DNA of 64,000 nucleotides, from NCBI GenBank assembly GCA_032690845.1, contig CM064430.1, forward strand, positions 6,868,949-6,932,948. The letters are read 5' to 3'. How positions within the stretch are numbered: position 1 is the stretch's first letter; each line of letters opens with the position of its first letter. Positions 1 to 10,702 of this stretch are shown here, one piece after another. The stretch is from Eleusine coracana subsp. coracana (Eukaryota; Streptophyta; Magnoliopsida; Poales; Poaceae). The notes below the pieces were generated by a model. It had not been told where the DNA came from. It saw only the letters and a program-made list of their open reading frames with translations, and ran no database searches. The translations under genes were made by a program, and so were the position numbers.

Positions 1-162
1 CCCGCTGAACATCACGCAAGAAAAAAGAGCCGAAAGGCTAAAGAGAATAATCCATCAAAGGGTAAGAAGAGGAAGCGAGCCGACAAATCAAAAGGGACGG
101 GGTCCAAGAGTGATGGCAGCACGTATACTAAAAATATAGTGTATAGAGAGGTTCTTACATAG
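1..162 (+). CDS. C-terminal end of an unidentified basic protein (partial)
   Basis: A frame open from the first base runs 53 codons to a TAG at 160-162. The peptide is strongly basic, with Lys/Arg clusters such as KKSRKAK and KGKKRKR that look like nuclear localisation signals, followed by a short polar tail. The start and any domain lie outside the window, so the protein cannot be named. It could be the end of a nuclear protein gene or a gene fragment inside the Helitron that ends at 3473. The composition looks non-random, but the short length keeps confidence low. Confidence 0.3.
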   Translation, partial: PAEHHARKKSRKAKENNPSKGKKRKRADKSKGTGSKSDGSTYTKNIVYREVLT

Positions 163-1099
163 TAGAGATAGCTAATATGTAATGTTAAAATATGTGTTGT
201 AAGCAAGTGAATCCAAGATGATGAAGTACGTGAATGTTTAATCTACTTATGACCTGTTGTTTACTAGATTCCTGCAATACTTGCTTCTTTAAAGTTACAT
301 CTATATCCTATCTTAGAAAATTGTATTAAAACTATGACAAAGTATATCGACCAGTATATATAATATTATGTTGAGCTATTACTCATATGAAATAATTCAT
401 CACAATCCACACGACTGATTAATAATCAGTTACCTCAAGATCTAAACAGTAGATAAATATCATAAAATTAATGCATGAACCAAGTATTACCTGTGAAGCA
501 GAAATACTCTTATTAGAAGAAACAAGATTGCATTGATCTTGTGATCAGGGTTACACAGAAAAGCAAAAATGACCAAGTGGATTGTATTTTATTTTCTGAT
601 TGAGTAACTGAACTTTCCAATATATTGAATTAAGTGTTCCGATTATCATGCTTACCAAAATGATGGTTTAATTAAACCTCCACTCAAAATATAAGTTTTT
701 ATTACAGTGTCAAGCATTCTTACTTCAAATTGTAAAACCTCCCAAAATGACAAATCAAACAGAAAGTGAATTTCCTACACGTATAATGACTACTGTATAA
801 TCATAAATTCATGTCATAAAGATCCAGTAGCTTAAATGCAGTGAATGTAACAAGAGATTGCAGAAGCCAAGTACTACAAGCATCAAATGAACATTTGCTA
901 TCAACAAATTTAGCCTGGCAATCCTGCCACAATATAGGTTATCCAAAGTCAAACAACATGCTATTTTCAAACTGGTCAAGCATAGGTCATGCAGAATTAA
1001 GTTTCCACTACAAGATAAGTATTTATTGTTATATACAATCAAACAAACAGATGATTTTGAGTGATATCTTTAAAAAGTTTTGAAGTGTTGTATGCTTAC
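163..1099. other. AT-rich spacer or intron-like sequence, no gene seen
   Basis: This stretch is AT-rich with only short chance frames. It lies downstream of the NDC1-like exons (minus strand), so part of it could be intron of that fragment. I looked for the next conserved NDC1 exon, which should carry the second dinucleotide-binding loop, and did not find it. Confidence 0.4.
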
Positions 1100-1761
1100 C
1101 AAAGCATCCTCTAATGTTGTGACAGGATGTGCATATTCAGCAGATCCTAGAACGACATCGATTTTAGCTTCAGCCCCTAGAGCTAAAACGAGCCTGGCTG
1201 CCCATTCCATAACAAATGTCAGCATGATGGTTACATAGTTATATTCACTAGAGTGTAAATTTAAAAAATAAAATAAAATCTTAATTTATCCATTTCAATT
1301 TCAATTCCACCAGCTGAATTAGTATACATATCACTATGGTGTTCTAGGATTCTATGTTATGATTTACAGACATAATATCAATCTTACATATTCAGAATTT
1401 GTACAGGTAATTCCATACTGGTATTTAGGTAGCCTTGAAACTGTGGAGCAGGAGATAACAACTTGCTCATGCTCATATGTATTATTATATGGACCCTTAA
1501 ACTTGACAGACATTAAAATTATGTAGAATTATTATTCTTACCAATCATATTCAAACGATTCTTCAGGTTCTCTTCTGAAGTGATCCAAAGAGCGCAGAAG
1601 CTTTACACTGTCCCTCACAAATTGAATATTAGTGTTTTTTCAGCAACTCTGTAAAAGATGGAGCTATCTCCCAGACATCCACTTAGTACATTACCTCCTG
1701 ATAAGAGCTCATACAGCATGGGTTTAAATACAAATCTATCAGATTGATCAACCAACACAAC
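1100..1761 (-). pseudogene. NDC1: Fragment of NAD(P)H dehydrogenase C1 gene (two exons, broken)
   Basis: Two exon-like segments read on the minus strand. The first (1761-1542) follows a TTTTCAG acceptor and encodes VDQSDRFVFKPMLYELLSG, then VDVWEIAPSFTELL, and ends near FEYDW at a GTAAGA donor. The second (1193-1100) starts after CAG, completes the Trp codon split by the intron, encodes LVLALGAEAKIDVV and LEDAL, and ends at GTAAGC. These match the FAD/NAD(P)H-binding region of plant type II dehydrogenase C1, a plastid/mitochondrial enzyme reducing quinones. An extra ~10 nt at 1685-1694 and one extra base in the T run at 1635-1640 break the frame. The upstream and downstream exons are missing, so this is a fragment, probably captured by the Helitron ending at 3473. 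Confidence 0.75.
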
Positions 1762-2540
1762 CTGAAAATTGGACATCAACGGGTAAATAATTGCTAACTA
1801 CAATGCTACACAGATTTAGTTTATTTTAAAAAAAAATTAAATCCTACCAAATCTGACTAATTTTTCTACTCAGCTTCTTAACCGGTGACATGGTCCTGCA
1901 AATAATGTCAACGTTCGATGGAAAAGAGCAGAAGCAATCAATCTCTACGGTGAGTAAAGTATACAAAATAGAAACACATTGATTAATTATTTTTCCTAGG
2001 ACTATAAACATAAATATAAACTAATCACGTATGTTACCACAGGACGGGAGAAAAATGCGAAGAAGGTTAGTAGTCGACCTACTGACGTTCGAAGGAAATA
2101 CAAGTCAATCAGTTATACCAGCCAACATACAGGACTGTCTAAACCGGATCAAGCCAAAAAGTGTTGAAAAGATATACATATGATGCAACGCAAAATGGAT
2201 TATTTATTTAGCTAAGTTGCTTAGGCCCAACGAATCATGAGTTACTGTAATATCTAAAGTTGTGATACAATTATAACTACTATTAGTATTTTGATTTCTA
2301 TGCAAAGCAGTGTATATACTCTAGAAAGAACAGAGTAGTAGAAAGAAGTCCAATCTTCAGTTACGTCCTCACAATTTGGTCCAATCATAAATCAAATTAA
2401 TACTGGATATAAATAAACGATTTGTTCATCAAAATTTAAACAAATCAATCTGCTGTAAATAAAAAAAACAAAGTACACGTTCTTCACTTCCTAATGCTGG
2501 ATACTAAACGGGAAATGATAGGGCTAGGCAGTAGACCTGA

Positions 2541-2940
2541 GTGGCGAGATTCATAAATCGTCGGTCCTTCCTCCGTCGAGCGGCGGCGGACCGAATCTGG
2601 CGCCGCCATCCTCCTCCGGATCCGTGCCGTCGACGTTCGTGCCGGCGCCCGAGGGAAAGAGGAGGAGCGGATCTTGGGCCGGCGACAAGGTGCCCCCGCG
2701 CGCTCCCTCCTCCCCCAACCTTCCCTTCCTTCCCCGCCTTCCCCCTCCCTGACGTGCTCAAGGTGGCTGTGCTTCAGATCTTCTCCTTCTTCTTCGAGGC
2801 GACGGCAGAGGTGCTCGCGGGGGAGGAGGCGGGGCACGCGCCGGCGGAGGAGGAGGGGTGCGCGGGGGAGGCGCTCGGCATCGGGAGAGGCAGAGGAAGA
2901 AGAAAAGAGAGTGGGGAGGGAGGAAAGAGAGACGGTAGAT
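2541..2940 (-). other. GC-rich exon-like block with a 35-codon frame
   Basis: A sharply bounded GC-rich block sits in AT-rich surroundings. On the minus strand it begins with CT-rich sequence typical of a grass 5' leader. A short frame follows (ATG at 2881-2879, TGA at 2776-2774) whose product is rich in Ser/Ala/Pro and ends in a KKKEK cluster. It resembles a first exon with its leader rather than intergenic DNA. It lies upstream of the NDC1 exons on the same strand, but nothing in it looks like the known start of NDC1. It may be a second captured fragment. Frames on the plus strand here are low-complexity shadows. Confidence 0.25.
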
Positions 2941-3445
2941 AAAATAATTTCTCAGTAAGGTCCTCAAGGAATATTGTAAATATTTCGCATTTTTCTGTGC
3001 CTTGTATTTAAAGTTGATACAATTCCAAAAGAAGTTATAGGTAACATTGAAATTTTTTAAAGAGATATATTAGCTAACACTTAACTGAACGTCTGAACCC
3101 ACTCGCAATAAACGGCAATATATTTCTCCTCCAACATCTATGTTCATTTGAAACGTGTCAACAGGCCTAATGTTTTTGTACATGTGAGCTACTCGATGTT
3201 GTTTTTAACAAATATCACCAACCAACATCTCAATTTATTTTTTATAAAATATACTTTATATCTTATTTTCATAACTGAACTTAGATTAAAAAAATCAAAA
3301 CTAATGATGATGTAATTTCAAAAATGTTGAACATCAAATATAAAATATTTAACTATATATTATGGATTTATATAAAAATTTTAATAATAAAAATAACAAA
3401 ATAAGATCTTATTGTTATCAAGATCGGTTTATTCAATTTTAAAGC

Positions 3446-3473
3446 CCGTGGCAACGCACGGACATATTGCTAG
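3446..3473 (+). mobile_element. Helitron 3' terminus
   Basis: A five-base-pair stem (CCGTG at 3446-3450, CACGG at 3457-3461) with a 6-base loop is followed eight bases later by CTAG (3470-3473) and then T. A short GC hairpin placed just before CTRR, with insertion next to T, is the standard 3' end of plant Helitrons, which transpose by rolling circle. The body would lie to the left and include the NDC1 fragment. The 5' TC end could not be placed and may be outside the window. Confidence 0.6.
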
Positions 3474-3870
3474 TCAATTTTTATTTGTACTCATTACACC
3501 TTTTTACTGAACATGGTATTGCCGACAACACCAATGTTAGCTAAAATTTCGATGGTCTTTCTGTTTCCATCACGACAATCTTGAGTCATGTTTAAATGAA
3601 AAATTGCTATTACTGTGCTTTACAAAAGGGGCAAGATACATTGTTCTGAATCTCAAAATAATTAACAATGACAACATGCCAATGGAATGTCTAATTAGTT
3701 AAACATATTAGCCACCGATTTTTTCTGATATCATCAAAACCAATGAACCTATCCTACTTAAACTATCATAAATCCAGATAACTGAATGAGCCTTACATAA
3801 CACTGTTTTTATCACCAATACACTTCACATGCAGCTGCTTCTGTTTCTCAAAATATAGTGTGTCATGTTA
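3474..3870. other. AT-rich spacer
   Basis: No coding frame, RNA gene or element end was recognised between the Helitron end and the TTA at 3868-3870 that flanks the next element. Confidence 0.4.
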
Positions 3871-4057
3871 GACTAACTCCAACAAGAGAAGGCATTTTGG
3901 AGAGGCAAAGAATGGTTTGCCTACCATGCACGGTGAGTGACAAGCAATGCAATTTGCTTTATCTCCAACAGCGAATGCATTTTGGCCCTCCCGCCAACGG
4001 CCGTTCTGTTTCCTGCGAAAAGGCAAAGCACCGCGGCTCCGGCCGCGCCTTGCCCCG

Positions 4058-4105
4058 TGTGGCGCCCCTGGTGCCCCTTCCCGGAGGGTCGAGGTCCCGG
4101 TGACA
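4058..4105 (-). repeat. Remnant of 3' LTR
   Basis: These ~48 bases nearly match the start of the LTR at 6463 (TGTGGCGCCCCTGG, then the shared CCCCTTCCCGGAGG stretch) and then diverge abruptly. The remainder of the ~3.8-kb LTR is missing, which points to an internal deletion or replacement after insertion. Confidence 0.6.
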
Positions 4106-4588
4106 CTAAGAGTCCAAGATTCCCATGCGGGAATGACGGAGTAATTGACGGGAACCGCCCCATGGATGATATATAATGGGAGTCCATGCTCCTAGAATTC
4201 CTTGCCAATATAGGTGGGAGGAATGGAATATCCGAATCTCTAGAGAACTCTCCAAAACAGGTGAACCATCCCTGTGAACTTCAGGCCATCGATAATTTCC
4301 CAACCTTGTGGTGGTTGTTCATTGTTTTCAGCCATCTACAAAGAAAGTACTTTGATTGAGTCAATGAGTACGATTAACTTTGTTGTAACAACAATAGCTA
4401 CTAATGGTACATCCAACGCACAGCGCAAATCATCATAGTTTCCATACATGACTCGGAATATGTAGCCCTCGAGTTACAAAAACATCTCACGCATTAACCC
4501 CAAAATACAACAACCTCACGTGGTTCGACAGAAGTTACCTACCCACTGATCTTGACTATCGAGACTAGGCTAGCGTACCCTCATCCTC

Positions 4589-5506
4589 CTAGGTCCTGCC
4601 TCGGGCGGGTGCCTCGTAGTCTACGTCAGACTCCTGGTCCATATCCTCCTGCGGGTCCTCCTCCTCCGGTACTGCCGATGGTGCAAGGGCTGCCTCAAGC
4701 TGCTGCTGCAGGCCCTGGTTCTCCTGGGTCAGGGTCTCCAAATCCTCTCCCATAAGTTCCATCTCATGTTGTGCAGCCGTGAACTGATGTTGCAGGTGCT
4801 CGTTGTGGTTGGCGCGCTGCTGCATAATCACGCCACGTCTATCCACCTCCTGCGCGAGGGTGTTGTGCTGTCCAATCACCTCAGTAATGCGAGTCTCACT
4901 CGCCTCAAGAGCAGTGGTCAGCCGCTGAATCTCTCTCTGTTGTATGTCGACCTGTGTCTGCAGGTCATTCCTCTGAACCCAGACCTGCTCTGCCTCAGCC
5001 AGTATGATACTACTGTGTCTGCTAGCCTCCTCATTCAGGTTGAGGAGGTACTCGGAGTAGTAGGACACACGGTGGTACCCTACGTGGTACGTTGGGTAGT
5101 CGTCGTGGCCAATGCGCTCCACACGCCTCTGCCAGACCGGGTTGGCCTGGTGCCAGATGGGAATCATCTAAAACGGAGTCCTAGAGAGCGCTGTTGTGTG
5201 GCGCCCGCAGAAGTGGGTGAGAGCCCTGTCGGCGACTCTCTCCAAGCCCTCACGGAGGCTCCCACAAGTCGCCGTGCTCTCCATACCCGCCATGTCGAGG
5301 TTGCGCGGGTGTGTGGGCATGCTGATGTGCACCTCAGCAAGAGTCATGTCGTGACGACGGATCTCGTGGCCCTTGTAAGAGGGCGGCTCATCGTAGCCCA
5401 ACAAGCGTAAGAGATCCCACAACAGTATAGGAAAGCCACGGTGGTAGAGTCCGGTGGTGTAGCGCCACCCATCGTGCGAAAGCTCCTCAAAACCGTGGTC
5501 ACCCAT
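4589..5506 (-). pseudogene. Coiled-coil protein frame carried by the LTR element, one internal stop
   Basis: On the minus strand a good acceptor (TTCCAG, 5512-5507) precedes ATG at 5506. The frame runs to a TAG at 5170-5168 and continues in the same frame to 4589, so a single stop splits a product of about 305 residues. The N-terminal part contains HGFEELSHDGWRYTTGLYHR, LLWDLLRLLGYDEPPSYKGH and later aromatic and Trp-rich segments. The C-terminal half is a long Gln/Glu-rich coiled coil with heptad leucines (roughly residues 160-280), ending in an acidic tail. Similar proteins are, as I recall, high-copy in grass genomes and linked to transposable elements, but I cannot name a function. It is not a gag, protease or polymerase. 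Confidence 0.5.
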
Positions 5507-5647
5507 CTGGAACATAAACCCAATGATGAGTACAATATTCCATGAGTAACAATGCATTTCATATATAGTGCTATGAAATACAGAAACAAAATTTTTTTTT
5601 TTACATTTTCCAGCCTCAAGGGTCAATGACACGGCAATGGATTTCAA

Positions 5648-6447
5648 AACAAATTTAGTTTCAGATTGACATAGGCTTAATGTTTTGGCTCTACTGGGCA
5701 GGGCAAAACTAGAAAGATGGTGAAACTTATTGGAGATGAAAATAGACTTCTAGGACTTTCCAGATTATATTTAAACACCTAAAAATCCAAAGTATATCTT
5801 TAGTTATGAATTTTTGGAGTTGACAATTAAAAACAGGACAGATTCTTGTTAACCTTGTTATTCAGAATTTTATACTGATTAGGTTTAGAAAATTTTTATT
5901 CAGAGATTGGTGAGCAAGAAGAGAACCAAATTTTAGTTTAGTTATAATGGGATGCATGATGCAAAATCTTCATTTTAGTAACCTATCGTTCCTCACAACA
6001 CAACACCTAACATGCCGAGACTTAGCGGCACGGATATTTGGTGACGACCCGCACTCAACACGTAAGTCATTCTAAAGGTTATACTAACGGTGTTAGCGTA
6101 CCTGCAGAAGATTCATTACAGAAACAATACATCAAATTCAAAAGAAACTACAAAAAGGAGTACAGTTCTACTAGTAATGATCCATGGAAGAAGTATCGCC
6201 CCGTGATAAGTCATGAGCCAACAGTGTCTCGTATCCGCCTGCGAGCACAGATAACGACATCACACGTGTCGGTTAAGCATGCACGTACCTTCGTTCGAAG
6301 AAGCCGTAGATGCAATAATGTAAACAATCATAACCCAGGTTAGCTTTGTCACCACCCTACTATCTATAGGGCAATACTAATGTATCCTCACTCGCAACGT
6401 CGTGGTTTTCGAAAATACGATTTATTTGTTGTATTATCATGGACCAC
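5648..6447. other. Internal region of the long-LTR element, non-coding
   Basis: This lies between the coiled-coil exon and the primer-binding site. A plus-strand frame at 6038-6343 has no recognisable motif and opposes the element's direction. On the minus strand the region would be the element's leader and perhaps an upstream exon and intron of the coiled-coil frame. Confidence 0.35.
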
Positions 6448-6460
6448 GGCTCTGATACCA
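6448..6460 (-). other. Primer-binding site (tRNA-Met type)
   Basis: Read on the minus strand this is TGGTATCAGAGCC, the complement of the 3' end of initiator tRNA-Met. It lies two bases from the LTR start at 6463 and sets the element's direction as minus. Confidence 0.8.
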
Positions 6461-6462
6461 GC

Positions 6463-9400
6463 TGTGGCGCCCCTGGCGCCCCTTCCCGGAGGATTGAGGT
6501 CCCGACGGTGCTGATAACGCAGACACTTGATAATACAACATTGGTTCAAATTTAAATTTAATATTACATCAATTGGTCATCAGAGTGTAGCGGAATATTA
6601 CAAGTTCATAATGTTTTGAAAAACACAGCGGAAGCAATTACGATAAAGCTACGAGCTCGATGGTACAGCATAGTAATGGTTCATGCCCGAAGAACCATCA
6701 CTCTAGCATCACACATCATCACTGCGGCGGGAAGTCGGACTCCCAGTGGGCAGTCCAACCCTCAGGAACTTGCATGTCCCAGAGTAGCACATCTACAGGC
6801 AATTCTACTTCTTCATTACCTGAAAATAACAGTGGCACAAAGCCTGAGTACTAATTACTCAGCAAGTCTTACCCGTCGGATTTTTAGACATGCAACGACT
6901 CTAATAGGTGGCTTGTTTGGAAAGACCCGTACTAAGCATCCTATTAGTTCTACCAAGTTTAAAATTTTTAAAATTAACTGAGTAGAGCAGAAATGTAACT
7001 TTAGTTGCAATAACAAGATAATAGAGCGATACATAAAGTAAGTGTAACATAAGAGCAATAATTATAACATCAATGATAAACATCATAGTTAATTTCCAAT
7101 ACCAGGTTCAACTACGTGACGACGCAATGACCAAGTGGTACTCATTACTGCGAGGGAAAGCAATTGCAATTGATTTACATCAGCTGGGATAATCCGAGAT
7201 ACACGACACATATGCACCAGTTAAGGTCGTATATGGCAACTTTTTGCAAGGACGAAAAACAACTTGGTCCGGGTCCAGTCTCAGCGAGTGGGCATGCCGT
7301 TCTGCCAACAATACTTCGCGGTATGAACCGCCCACTCCAGCAGCAGAAGAGTCAATGACCACTGTACTAGGTACCGTCCTCATTGCCGCGCCAGTGCTAT
7401 ATCAGTTTACTAGTGCCCATAGGCTAGCATGTATTCGGTACTGTTCAATACTTGACCAAGGGGCCGACCACAGACGGGTCCTAGGTTCGACAAGGCAGGG
7501 CTACCGCAGTCAACACCCATGTATTGATGTAAACCTACACATGTATCTTCCCTACCCGGTCATAACAGTAAAATAACTTCTTTTTAGGTTTCTGTTCCAG
7601 TGGTCAAGTTCATTTCTTAGTAATGATATCTACCGGGCCTAGCAATTACTAAGCATAGTGACACAGTACCGATACTACCAAAGTTCTAATGGAAGTGGCG
7701 TAGGTCATTTGGGTATCATACAAGTGGGTTCCAATCAACTCCTATGACCGGGGCTTGTTTGGATCGATGTTAGTGCTAGCAACTACGTCTTGCTCTTGGG
7801 GATCAAGGTCCTTCTGTAGATCCTCTTCTTCCTGCTCCGGGTTGTTGTTGCCTATATGATAGAATTGAATTGTCGGTATTATCAAAATACCGTAGAATGC
7901 AATGATATGATGCTCAATGTCTTCAAATATTGATTAACATTATTATTATGTTCTCGAAGCCATATGTTTCAATGTTCTCGAAACCTTATGCTTCAAAGAA
8001 ACAAATTAGAGTTTCATTAATTTATGTGTGTTAATCATTTATTTAGGGTTGTTATAGTCCTTTAGAATAATTAAGCAATTGCAATAGTAACCAATCGATT
8101 ATGATCTTGAGTGATTTATCATGAACAGGGACATAGATGAATTGTTTTTTTTACCAATTCACAGCCTCTGGATATTATTACTCTAATTACTAGCATTTAT
8201 TAAAGTAAAATAGTGGTATAAGCAATTAATTTTAATTTAATTAAGTAAACTTAGGTTTCTGGACTTGTGTGAATTACTGGACATAGAGGCTTGTGTGAGT
8301 GATTTTTGTGCCAAGTGGCAGGGGCCAATTAATTATAAATTAATTACTAGAATTAATTTAAACAACCACACTAAATAAATTCTAGAGCCAAAAATAATTC
8401 ATATTTTTCTAAACCAAAAATTGTGGTGATAGATAATTATGTAATTATTAAGCATGTCAAAAGCAGAATTAAATTTGGTTCCTAGAATATCTGGTGAATT
8501 AATTTGTGTTTGGACAATTAATTGAATTAATAAAAATGGAAGTACAGAGGCAATGATCTATCAATTTACTAAAATAGAGCAATTCAAAATGAGCCTAACA
8601 AAATTTATTTGAGTTCCATTGGATTTGAATTCGATTTGATATGATTTTTCAAAGTTATTGACAATTTCTAGCAATTTCTGGGCATTTCTGGTTTAAGGGA
8701 TTGCCACGTAGGAGACACCTAGGCTACACGTAGGTGCCACATAAGCGCCACGCAGGCTGCCAGGAGGATTGCCAGTGGGCTCGCCGGAGCGGGCAGAGCA
8801 GGCCGGAGGGCTCGCCGCTGGGCGCTACGTAGAAAGAAAGCTCGCCGCGGGAGCAAATAAACGACGTGCGCAATGAGACGAAGGAGATGGAGGAGTTCGC
8901 GAAGTGTGGTTCTCACCGGAAGATGGCCGTTGACAAGAGGAGGCCGGAGAGGAAGGTTCGGCGACGTCGTGGGAACGGTAGGGAGCACCAATCCCGTCGC
9001 GGTCAAGCCCTAGAGCTTCACGGGGACCAGGAGACCATCGGCTTCGGGTTGGCTGACATTGAGGAGGACCGGAGATAGGAGCTCGTCGTGGGGGCGGCTT
9101 CGAATTTCGGCGGATCAGAAGCGACGGCTGGGGAATAACAACTGTGCCGGCGATCTCACGATGAGAGCAAGGAGAAAATGGGTCAGGGAAGTGAGTTAGG
9201 AAGGTGCGCATGATAGAGGAAAAGAATGGGTGGTGGGGCTCACCTAGAGCAGCCAATTTCAGTCGGTGGCGGAGAAGCTCGTCGGAGGGGTCGCTTCTAT
9301 CTTTTTCTTGCGATTCAACCAATGCACGAGGAGAAACGGCCAAGCAGGGGCATTGGAAGGGAGGAGTGATCTATGCACAGTGATTTGAGGCGTAGCTTGC

Positions 9401-10311
9401 AAGAGAGTGGTAGCGGCGGCCGAGCAGCAAGCTTTGAGCTCGTGCTCTTGCAATGGTAGAAGTGAGGAGGGAAAATCAGAAACGAGGGAGAGAGAGCAGA
9501 GGGGCGAGAGAGTGAGTGAGCTCGGGAGCTCGCGGGTGCGCCTTCAAGTTACGCAGAGGGCAGGTAATAAGTGGGAGTCGAGAGCGAGGAAAGTGGGCCA
9601 AATTGAAGATTTTGCCGGTGATCATGGCACGTTGCAGAGGGAAACGGAGAGGGTTGGGCGCGTGAGCGGCTGAGGCAGAGGGGATGGGACAGCACGGGGA
9701 GGTCAGTGGCACTGTCGCACATGGAGTCCCGAGGCGGGGGTGAAGGCTGGCCACGCGGTGCGCCGACGTCGGTAGAAATCGGTCGAGAATCGGCTCTACG
9801 CCAGTGAGAGGGAGAAGAAAGGAATTCTTACACTGCACCCCCTGATCTTTCAAGATCCTCACAAAAAGGTCCCTGGTCAAACTAGTTTCTTAATAAATCA
9901 AACTAAAATAGCTAGAGATTTCCTAAAATGGTGAAAATTGGTGGACTGACTATTTAAATGGTGGGAAACACTCTGGTAAATTTTATTTGAAATTTTTATA
10001 AACATAATTTTAGAATTAATTAAATGCATTAATTAGTTACTTAAGAATTAATTAATTAATTGAGGGTCTTGCCAAACAGGAAAAATGCCCAATAAATTCA
10101 TAATATTCTAATTTATTATTACCAACATGATTATGAATTTATTTAGCATAAGTTGTATTGAAATTTTTAAGTTGCTTCAATAACTTGGTTGCAGGGTATT
10201 TATTTGCCTGGTATTAAATTAATAGATAGGCTCTATCATTTTATGCTATAATTTCCATGATTTGTGGTCTTCATATTTGCTAAGTTAAGGTGAGACACCT
10301 GGGGTGTCACA
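6463..10311 (-). repeat. 5' LTR of the long-LTR element
   Basis: The LTR starts TGTGGCGCCCC and ends GGGGTGTCACA, so its tips are imperfect inverted repeats. It is about 3.8 kb, with a GC-rich middle (about 8700-9800) between AT-rich flanks. The many frames in the GC-rich part are low-complexity and unsupported on either strand. A second long-LTR element at 39872 has the same style of ends and the same primer type, suggesting a related group, possibly Tekay/Retrosat-like gypsy. Confidence 0.6.
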
Positions 10312-10702
10312 CCCCGCTGGCTCCGCGCGCGCCTCGCCTCGCGCATTGCCGCCGCTGGTCCCGCTCGCATCGCCCCGTCCCATGCGCTGCCGCCACTGGT
10401 CCCACGTGCCTCGACGCCTGGCCCCTCCCTGCTGCTGGCCCCGTGCGCTGCCGTCGCTGGTTCCGTGCGCTGCCGTCGCTGGTCCTGTGTGCCTCGCCCC
10501 GAGCAGTACCGGTGTTGGCTCCGCACGCAGCTACTCACCGCTAGCCCGCTCGCCGCCGGAGCCGCTAGCCCACCCACCGCCGGAGATCTTTGCATGCACG
10601 CCATCGGGCGCTTGCCCAGCGCGCGGCTCATCGCGCGGGCCGCCGGCTGCCCCGCGTCAGTCCGACCTCCGCCCACGCGCCGTCTACCGCTCGCCGCTTG
10701 AG
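10312..10702. repeat. GC-rich middle of the PIF/Harbinger-like element with short tandem repeats
   Basis: This block is the continuation of the GC-rich sequence ending at 4057. It contains two adjacent near-copies of a 22-bp unit (CCGTGCGCTGCCGTCGCTGGT, about 10440-10483) and looser copies from about 10335. Frames on both strands are Ala/Arg/Pro-rich and look like composition artefacts. Confidence 0.5.

Larger units (their letters stand above)
4058..10311 (-). mobile_element. Long-LTR non-autonomous retrotransposon (LARD-like), 3' LTR mostly lost
   Basis: Both ends carry the same 5-bp flank, CCCCG (4053-4057 and 10312-10316), a perfect target duplication. The element starts TGTGGCGCCCCTGG at 4058 and ends GGGGTGTCACA at 10311. 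A primer-binding site for initiator tRNA-Met lies at 6448-6460 on the minus strand, next to a second copy of the LTR start at 6463. The 5' LTR is therefore 6463-10311 (about 3.8 kb), while the 3' LTR survives only as about 50 bp at 4058-4105. No gag or pol was found. The inner region holds one coiled-coil frame (4589-5506). Confidence 0.65.

Noticed and set aside
809..1083. Frames on both strands next to the NDC1 fragment
   Set aside because: They do not continue the NDC1 protein and have no splice sites in phase. Read as intron or spacer.
2484..2967. Overlapping frames on both strands in the GC-rich block
   Set aside because: Pro/Arg/Gly-rich low-complexity products on both strands at once. 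Only the short minus-strand frame has a plausible leader, and even that is weak.
8719..9880. Several 70-170 codon frames
   Set aside because: They lie in the GC-rich middle of a long LTR, occur on both strands, share no motif with known proteins and have no matching introns or promoter.
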